From Actinomycetes bacterium (GTDB lineage Bacteria; Actinomycetota; Actinomycetes; Actinomycetales; Dermatophilaceae), in NCBI GenBank assembly GCA_029778715.1, contig JAKOPT010000089.1, positions 124,001 to 188,000 of the forward strand: a stretch of 64,000 nt of DNA, in the 5' to 3' direction. The notes under the pieces were generated by a model. It made no database searches, was not told the origin of the DNA, and worked only from the letters and a program-made list of their open reading frames with translations. This document shows positions 59,328 through 64,000 of the stretch, piece by piece. The translations under genes and the position numbers were made by a program. Every line of letters starts with the position of its first letter. The first letter of the stretch is position 1.

Positions 59328-60689
59328 GTGACCGAACCTCCGGATCGCACCACCCCCTGGGCCGCCCCGTCGGCGACCCGCCCGGTCGACGCGACGGTGA
59401 CCCTCCCCGGGTCGAAGTCGCTCACCAACCGCTATCTCATCCTGGCGGCGCTTGCCGGCGACGTGTCACGGTTGCGGGCCCCGCTGCGGTCCCGGGACAC
59501 CCTGCTCATGGCCCAAGCCCTCCGCACCCTCGGGGTGGGGGTCGACGATCTCGACGGTGATTGGCTGGTCACCCCGGCGCCCCTGACCGGCGGGCATCGG
59601 ATCGACACCGGACTCGCCGGCAACGTCATGCGCTTCGTCCCGCCACTGGCCGCGCTCGCCAAGGGGCCGGTGGAGTTCGACGGGGACGCCCAGGCACGGG
59701 CTCGGCCCATGGGTCCCACGCTCACCGCGTTGCGGACCCTCGGTGTTGCCGTGGATGACGGCGGGCGGGCGGCCCTGCCCTTCACCATCACCGGCACCGG
59801 AGCCGTGCGCGGCGGCACCGTCACCATTGACGCCTCCGCCTCGAGCCAGTTCATTTCGGGGTTGCTGCTCTCCGGCGCGGCCTACGACGAGGGCGTCACG
59901 GTGCACCACGACGGAAAGGCGGTCCCGAGCCTGCCGCACCTGGAGATGACCGTCGAGGTGCTCCGCGACGCCGGCGTCGATGTCGACGACTCCGAGGCCC
60001 ACACGTGGCGCGTCGAACCCAGTGAGGTCCACGCCCTCGACATCACCGTCGAGCCCGACCTGTCCAACGCCGCCCAGTTCCTTGCGGCAGCCGTCGTCAC
60101 CGGTGGGCGCGTTCACATCCCCGGTTGGCCGCTCCATACGACCCAGCCGGGCGATCAGTTGCGCGACCTGCTCGACCGGATGGGCGCCACCGTCCACCTC
60201 GACCGGCAGGGGTTGACCGTCACCGGGGGTGGTGGCCTGGTCGGCATCGACGTCGACCTGCACGAGGCGAGCGAACTCACGCCCGTGCTCGCCGCCCTCG
60301 CCGCTCTCGCCGACTCCCCCTCGATCATTCGCGGCGTCGCCCATATCCGCGGACACGAAACCGATCGGCTCGCCGCGCTCGCCCGCGAAATCACCGCCCT
60401 CGGGGGGCAGGCCGTCGAAACCGAGGACGGGTTGCGGATCACCCCGCGCCCCCTCCACGGGGGACTGTTCCACACGTATGCCGACCACCGCCTCGTCATG
60501 GCCGGCGCAGTTCTCGGGCTGGTCACTCCGGGCGTGCTCGTCGAAGACGCCGGAACGGTCGCCAAGACCCTCCCGACCTTCGTCGACCTGTGGCAGGCGA
60601 TGTTGGCCCCGAACCCCGTTGGTCACGGCCCGGCGGGCCGGCGCCCCCACACCGGCGGCCGCCCCCGTCCCGGCACGACCCGGGGTTGA
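59328..60689 (+). CDS. aroA: 3-phosphoshikimate 1-carboxyvinyltransferase (EPSP synthase)
   Basis: 453 residues from GTG 59328-59330 (SD AAGGAG). Shikimate pathway enzyme joining PEP to shikimate-3-phosphate. [17 protein letters not shown] is the N-terminal substrate motif; [19 protein letters not shown] is the PEP region, with Asn where most AroA have Thr; [23 protein letters not shown] and the C-terminal [15 protein letters not shown] follow. The ~25-residue C-terminal tail is Pro/Arg/Gly-rich. rsgA begins 8 bp later. Confidence 0.96.
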   Translation: MTEPPDRTTPWAAPSATRPVDATVTLPGSKSLTNRYLILAALAGDVSRLRAPLRSRDTLLMAQALRTLGVGVDDLDGDWLVTPAPLTGGHRIDTGLAGNVMRFVPPLAALAKGPVEFDGDAQARARPMGPTLTALRTLGVAVDDGGRAALPFTITGTGAVRGGTVTIDASASSQFISGLLLSGAAYDEGVTVHHDGKAVPSLPHLEMTVEVLRDAGVDVDDSEAHTWRVEPSEVHALDITVEPDLSNAAQFLAAAVVTGGRVHIPGWPLHTTQPGDQLRDLLDRMGATVHLDRQGLTVTGGGGLVGIDVDLHEASELTPVLAALAALADSPSIIRGVAHIRGHETDRLAALAREITALGGQAVETEDGLRITPRPLHGGLFHTYADHRLVMAGAVLGLVTPGVLVEDAGTVAKTLPTFVDLWQAMLAPNPVGHGPAGRRPHTGGRPRPGTTRG

Positions 60690-60697
60690 GCGGAACG

Positions 60698-61714
60698 ATG
60701 GCCCGTTCGGCGCACAGTTACGACGAATCCGATGTCCGCATTCGCCCGAATCGCCGCGGCAGCCGCCCCCGCACCAAAGACCGCCCCACGCACGACAACG
60801 CCGTGACGGCGATGGTCATCGCCGTCGACCGGGGGCGGTACACGACGCTGCGCGCCGATGACACCCCCGTCCTGGCGATGCGGGCGCGCGAACTCGGCCG
60901 CAAAGGGATCGTCGTCGGTGACCGGGTCGGGCTCGTCGGCGACGTCTCCGGCGCGCCGGGCACGCTCGCCCGCATCGTCCGGGTCCACGACCGCCGTACC
61001 GTCCTGCGCCGGACCGCGGACGACACCGACCCGGTCGAACGGATCATCGTCGCCAACGCCGACCAACTCGTCATCGTCGCCGCTCTCGCCAACCCCGACC
61101 CCCGGCCCCGGCTCATCGACCGCGCGCTCGTCGCGGCCTACGACGCGGGGTTGGACCCGCTGCTCGTGCTCACCAAGGCCGACCTGCGGGCGCCCGCCGC
61201 GTTCCTGGAGGAATACGCGCCGCTCGGGGTGCCGCATGTGGTGACGAGCAGCGACGAGTTCACCGATGGCGGGTTGGACGAGTTGCTCGGCCACCTCACG
61301 GGTCGGGTCAGCGTGCTCCTCGGCCACTCCGGCGTCGGCAAATCGACCCTCGTCAACGCCCTCGTGCCCGACGCCGCCCGCGCCACCGGGGCGGTCAACG
61401 ACGTCACCGGACGCGGCCGGCATACGTCCACGTCGGCGGTGGCCTTGCGGCTGCCGGATCGGGCCGGCTGGGTCATCGACACCCCGGGGGTGCGCTCCTT
61501 CGGGTTGGCCCATATCGACGTCGACCGGACCGTCACTCACTTCCCGGATCTCGTCGGCGGCACCGACGACTGCCCTCGCGGTTGCTCTCATGACGAACCC
61601 GAGTGCGGTCTCGACGCGTGGGTCGCGGCCGGGTTTGCCGGGCCCACCGGTGCCGCCCGCCTGGCCTCACTGCGCCGTCTCTTGCGGACTCGCGCGGCTC
61701 CCTCGGAGGACTAG
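60698..61714 (+). CDS. rsgA: Small ribosomal subunit biogenesis GTPase RsgA
   Basis: 338 residues from ATG 60698-60700; the frame is open well upstream inside aroA but the OB domain begins here. Circularly permuted GTPase: G4 (LVLTKAD) precedes G1 (LLGHSGVGKSTLVNALVP) and G3 (VIDTPGVRSFG). The zinc knuckle is CPRGCSHDEPECG (three Cys and a His). It checks maturation of the 30S subunit. The aroA-rsgA pair matches mycobacterial order. Confidence 0.95.
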   Translation: MARSAHSYDESDVRIRPNRRGSRPRTKDRPTHDNAVTAMVIAVDRGRYTTLRADDTPVLAMRARELGRKGIVVGDRVGLVGDVSGAPGTLARIVRVHDRRTVLRRTADDTDPVERIIVANADQLVIVAALANPDPRPRLIDRALVAAYDAGLDPLLVLTKADLRAPAAFLEEYAPLGVPHVVTSSDEFTDGGLDELLGHLTGRVSVLLGHSGVGKSTLVNALVPDAARATGAVNDVTGRGRHTSTSAVALRLPDRAGWVIDTPGVRSFGLAHIDVDRTVTHFPDLVGGTDDCPRGCSHDEPECGLDAWVAAGFAGPTGAARLASLRRLLRTRAAPSED

Positions 61715-61830
61715 CCGATCGGCCGGTATGCCGAACCGTCGCCAGCCGGCGACCAGGAGTACCCCGGCAGCCGTGAGCAGCGCGGGCCGCGGCGGTGCCG
61801 CAATTCCCTGAGTTGCGACCGGCTGCCCGG

Positions 61831-62844
61831 TCACTCCGACCGCTCGACCACGGTCCTCGGCTCGGCGAAGTGGCAGGCCGAACGATGCTGCGTGACCCCA
61901 TCGGGGCGGTCCTGCAGGATCGGCTCCTCGGCCTTGCACACGTCTTGCGCCCGCCAGCACCGGGTATGGAACCGGCAGCCCGACGGCGGGTTGGCCGGCG
62001 AGGGGACGTCGCCCACGAGGACGATCTGATCGCGTTTGCCGCGCAGGGTCGGGTCGGGCACCGGGACGGCCGAGAGCAGCGCCTGGGTGTAGGGGTGGGT
62101 CGGGTGCTCGTAGACCTGGTCCTCCTCGCCGAGTTCGACGAGTTTGCCGAGGTACATGACGCCGACCCGGTCGGAGATGTGCCGGACCACGGACAGGTCG
62201 TGGGCGATGAAGACGTAGGCCAGGCCGAGTTCGTTCTGGAGCTTCTCCAGCAGGTTGACGACCTGGGCCTGCACCGACACATCGAGGGCCGAGACCGGTT
62301 CGTCACAGATGAGGACCTTGGGGTTGAGCGCGATGCCGCGGGCGATCCCGATCCGCTGGCGCTGGCCCCCGGAGAACTGGTGCGGGTAGCGGTTGATGTG
62401 CTCGGGGTTGAGACCCACGAGGTCGAGCAACTCCTGGACCCGCTTGCGGCGGCCCCCCTTGGGGATCACATCGCTGTGGATCTCGAAGGGCTCTCCGACG
62501 ATGTCGCCGACGGTCATCCTCGGGTTGAGCGAGGTATAGGGGTCTTGGAAAACGATCTGGATGTCGCGGCGCAACTTGCGCATCTGGCTCGTCGAGGCCT
62601 TCGCCATGTCCTCCCCGCCGAAGAAGACATGCCCATCGGTGGGTTCTTCCAAGCGCATGAGCAACCGACCCAGGGTGGACTTGCCGCACCCGGACTCCCC
62701 CACGATGCCCAAGGTCTCACCCTTGCGCAGTTCGAAGGACACCCCGTCGACCGCCTTGACGTGGCCCGTGGTGCGGCGCAGCACCCCGGTCTTGATCGGG
62801 TAGTACTTCTTGAGGTCCTTGCCCTCCAGGATGATGTCAGACAT
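61831..62844 (-). CDS. Peptide ABC transporter ATP-binding protein (OppF/DppF)
   Basis: 337 residues from ATG 62842-62844. Walker [15 protein letters not shown], signature [17 protein letters not shown], Walker [19 protein letters not shown] and the C-terminal oligopeptide/dipeptide extension with the FeS-like cysteines ([22 protein letters not shown]). Overlaps the OppD stop by 8 bp. It is the fifth-type gene of an Opp/Dpp operon; a substrate-binding protein is not in the window. Confidence 0.94.
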   Translation of the reverse strand: MSDIILEGKDLKKYYPIKTGVLRRTTGHVKAVDGVSFELRKGETLGIVGESGCGKSTLGRLLMRLEEPTDGHVFFGGEDMAKASTSQMRKLRRDIQIVFQDPYTSLNPRMTVGDIVGEPFEIHSDVIPKGGRRKRVQELLDLVGLNPEHINRYPHQFSGGQRQRIGIARGIALNPKVLICDEPVSALDVSVQAQVVNLLEKLQNELGLAYVFIAHDLSVVRHISDRVGVMYLGKLVELGEEDQVYEHPTHPYTQALLSAVPVPDPTLRGKRDQIVLVGDVPSPANPPSGCRFHTRCWRAQDVCKAEEPILQDRPDGVTQHRSACHFAEPRTVVERSE

Positions 62845-63862
62845 CGAGGACCTCCTCGGCGAAGTGGCATGCAGACCAGCGACCCGGCGCGACTTCCCGC
62901 AGCGAGGGCAGGTCACGGTGACAGACATCCTGGGCGAGGTAGCAGCGGGGGTTGAAGGCGCACCCCTCGGGGATGCGCAACAGGTTGGGCGGGAGACCCG
63001 CGATGGCCCGCAGGGTCTGACCCTTCTGGTCCAGGCGCGGGATGGAGTCGAGCAGCCCCTTGGTGTAGGGGTGCGCCGGGTGGGCGTAGATCGGCAGGAT
63101 GTCGGCCTTCTCGACCAGCCGGCCGGCATACATGACCGCAATCCGGTCGGCGACGTCGGCCACCACGCCGAGGTCGTGGGTGATGAGGATGAGCCCCATC
63201 TGCCGCTCCTCCTGCAGATCATGCAAGAGGTTCATGATCTGCGCCTGCACCGTGACGTCGAGCGCCGTCGTGGGCTCGTCGGCGATGAGCACCGCCGGGT
63301 CGAGGGCGATCGCCATCGCGATCATGATGCGCTGGCGCATCCCCCCCGAGAACTGGTGCGGGTAGGAGTTGATCCGCTCCTTGGCGGCCGGAATCTGGAC
63401 CCGCTGCATCAGGCGCAGGGCCTGTTCCTTGGCATCCGACTTGTTCATGCCCCGGTGCATCCGGAACATCTCGGCGATCTGCCAGCCCACCGGGAACACC
63501 GGGTTGAGGGAGGACAGGGCGTCCTGGAAGATCATCGAAATCTCGGGGCCGCGCGTCTTGCGGCGCTGCTCCTCGGGCATGGTGAGGAGGTCCTGCCCGC
63601 AGTAGCGGATCGCCCCCGCCGGGATCTTGGCCGGCGGCATGTCGAGAATGCCCATGATCGCCTGTGCCGTCACCGATTTGCCCGACCCGGACTCGCCGAG
63701 GATCGCGAGCGTCTCACCCGCATCGAGGGTGAACGAGACCCCGTTGATGGCGCGCGCGACCCCGTCGCGGGTGTGGAACTCGACGTGGAGGTCTTCGACC
63801 TCGAGCAGGCGCCCGTTGACGGGCTGGTATGCCGCGGTCGGCGTTGCTTGCTCGTGATTCAC
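62837..63862 (-). CDS. Peptide ABC transporter ATP-binding protein (OppD/DppD)
   Basis: 341 residues from GTG 63860-63862. Walker [17 protein letters not shown], signature [17 protein letters not shown], Walker [17 protein letters not shown], and C-terminal [14 protein letters not shown] cluster. OppD and OppF form the ATPase heterodimer that drives peptide or nickel uptake; peptides are likelier here. Starts 4 bp after the upstream permease stop. Confidence 0.94.
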   Translation of the reverse strand: MNHEQATPTAAYQPVNGRLLEVEDLHVEFHTRDGVARAINGVSFTLDAGETLAILGESGSGKSVTAQAIMGILDMPPAKIPAGAIRYCGQDLLTMPEEQRRKTRGPEISMIFQDALSSLNPVFPVGWQIAEMFRMHRGMNKSDAKEQALRLMQRVQIPAAKERINSYPHQFSGGMRQRIMIAMAIALDPAVLIADEPTTALDVTVQAQIMNLLHDLQEERQMGLILITHDLGVVADVADRIAVMYAGRLVEKADILPIYAHPAHPYTKGLLDSIPRLDQKGQTLRAIAGLPPNLLRIPEGCAFNPRCYLAQDVCHRDLPSLREVAPGRWSACHFAEEVLDV

Positions 63863-63866
63863 CTGG

Positions 63867-64000
63867 TCACCTCGTCTTCGGGTCGAAGGCATCGCGGATG
63901 ACATCCCCGAGCATGATGAACGCCAACACCGCCAGCGAGAGGAACAGACTGGGGAAGAGCAGCATCCAGGGCGCGGTGCGGATGTAGGTCAACGCGTCGG
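63867..64000 (-). CDS. Peptide ABC transporter permease (OppC/DppC), C-terminal fragment
   Basis: The last ~44 codons of a minus-strand gene entering from the right edge. The fragment reads YIRTAPWMLLFPSLFLSLAV, then LAFIMLGDVIRDAFDPKTR, matching the end of DppC/OppC permeases (final membrane helix and GDxLRDxxDP). Stop TGA at 63867-63869, 4 bp before oppD. Confidence 0.92.
   Translation of the reverse strand, partial: DALTYIRTAPWMLLFPSLFLSLAVLAFIMLGDVIRDAFDPKTR

Noticed and set aside
61667-61830. Small hydrophobic frame on the minus strand past oppF
   Set aside because: It runs through the rsgA stop region and the convergent gap, with no RBS and no start that would give a sensible product; likely chance.

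Overview
The window is 64 kb of very GC-rich chromosomal DNA from an actinobacterium. The gene order argS-lysA-hom-thrC-thrB-rho-rpmE-prfA-prmC-tsaC-wecA-atpIBEFHAGDC, NucS in place of MutS/MutL, a fused 2-oxoglutarate decarboxylase (Kgd), a SigR/RsrA-type redox switch and ribosomal protein bL37 all fit a Micrococcales-type organism, possibly Intrasporangiaceae or a relative. The family is inferred from gene style, not from a marker tree. Most of the window is core genome.

Layout. 1-7.7 kb: the 5' part of a dimethylglycine/sarcosine dehydrogenase, a tyrosine phenol-lyase, a tandem-duplicated 3-hydroxyacyl-CoA dehydrogenase, nucS, a STAS protein, a PduO-type cobalamin adenosyltransferase and a DUF2550 protein. 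7.7-17 kb: the F1Fo ATP synthase genes on the minus strand, with a UraA-type permease and two hairpins placed between atpD and atpC, and a CRP-type site upstream of atpI. 17-36 kb: a long minus-strand block of housekeeping genes (wecA, glyA, tsaC, prmC, prfA, rpmE, rho, threonine/lysine genes, argS). It is interrupted at 25-26 kb by an AbiEi/DUF559-like gene between two 42-bp direct repeats. 36.7-37.1 kb: tRNA-Arg(CCG), whose 3' end and terminator are duplicated 112 bp downstream. 37-45.5 kb: two CNNM/CBS membrane proteins, an ABC exporter pair, kgd and a small DUF6104 gene. 45.6-53.3 kb: an SGNH hydrolase, a zinc-type dehydrogenase, the divergent dTDP-rhamnose genes (rfbDB and rfbAC), malic enzyme and manA. 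53.4-57.6 kb: two overlapping membrane HD-domain genes preceded by three overlapping micro-ORFs, then bL37, rsrA and sigR. 57.7-64 kb: a hydrolase, an SRAP peptidase, aroA, rsgA and an Opp/Dpp peptide ABC transporter running off the right edge.

Two signals stand out. First, the octamer GTATGCCG/CGGCATAC occurs about 90 times by eye, where roughly two are expected from composition. It lies in every reading frame and between genes, twice as inverted pairs around hairpins. Second, upstream of the HD-domain membrane proteins are two 13-codon genes, MNWILALIWGWKP and MNWIIALIWGWKP. They sit in a 39-bp tandem repeat with ATGA/GTGA overlaps and differ almost only at synonymous sites. They look like genuine short peptides coupled to a degenerate HD-GYP receptor-like pair. 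Several families of small palindromic repeats and seven probable leaderless promoters (TANNNT 6-8 nt before the start codon) are also recorded.
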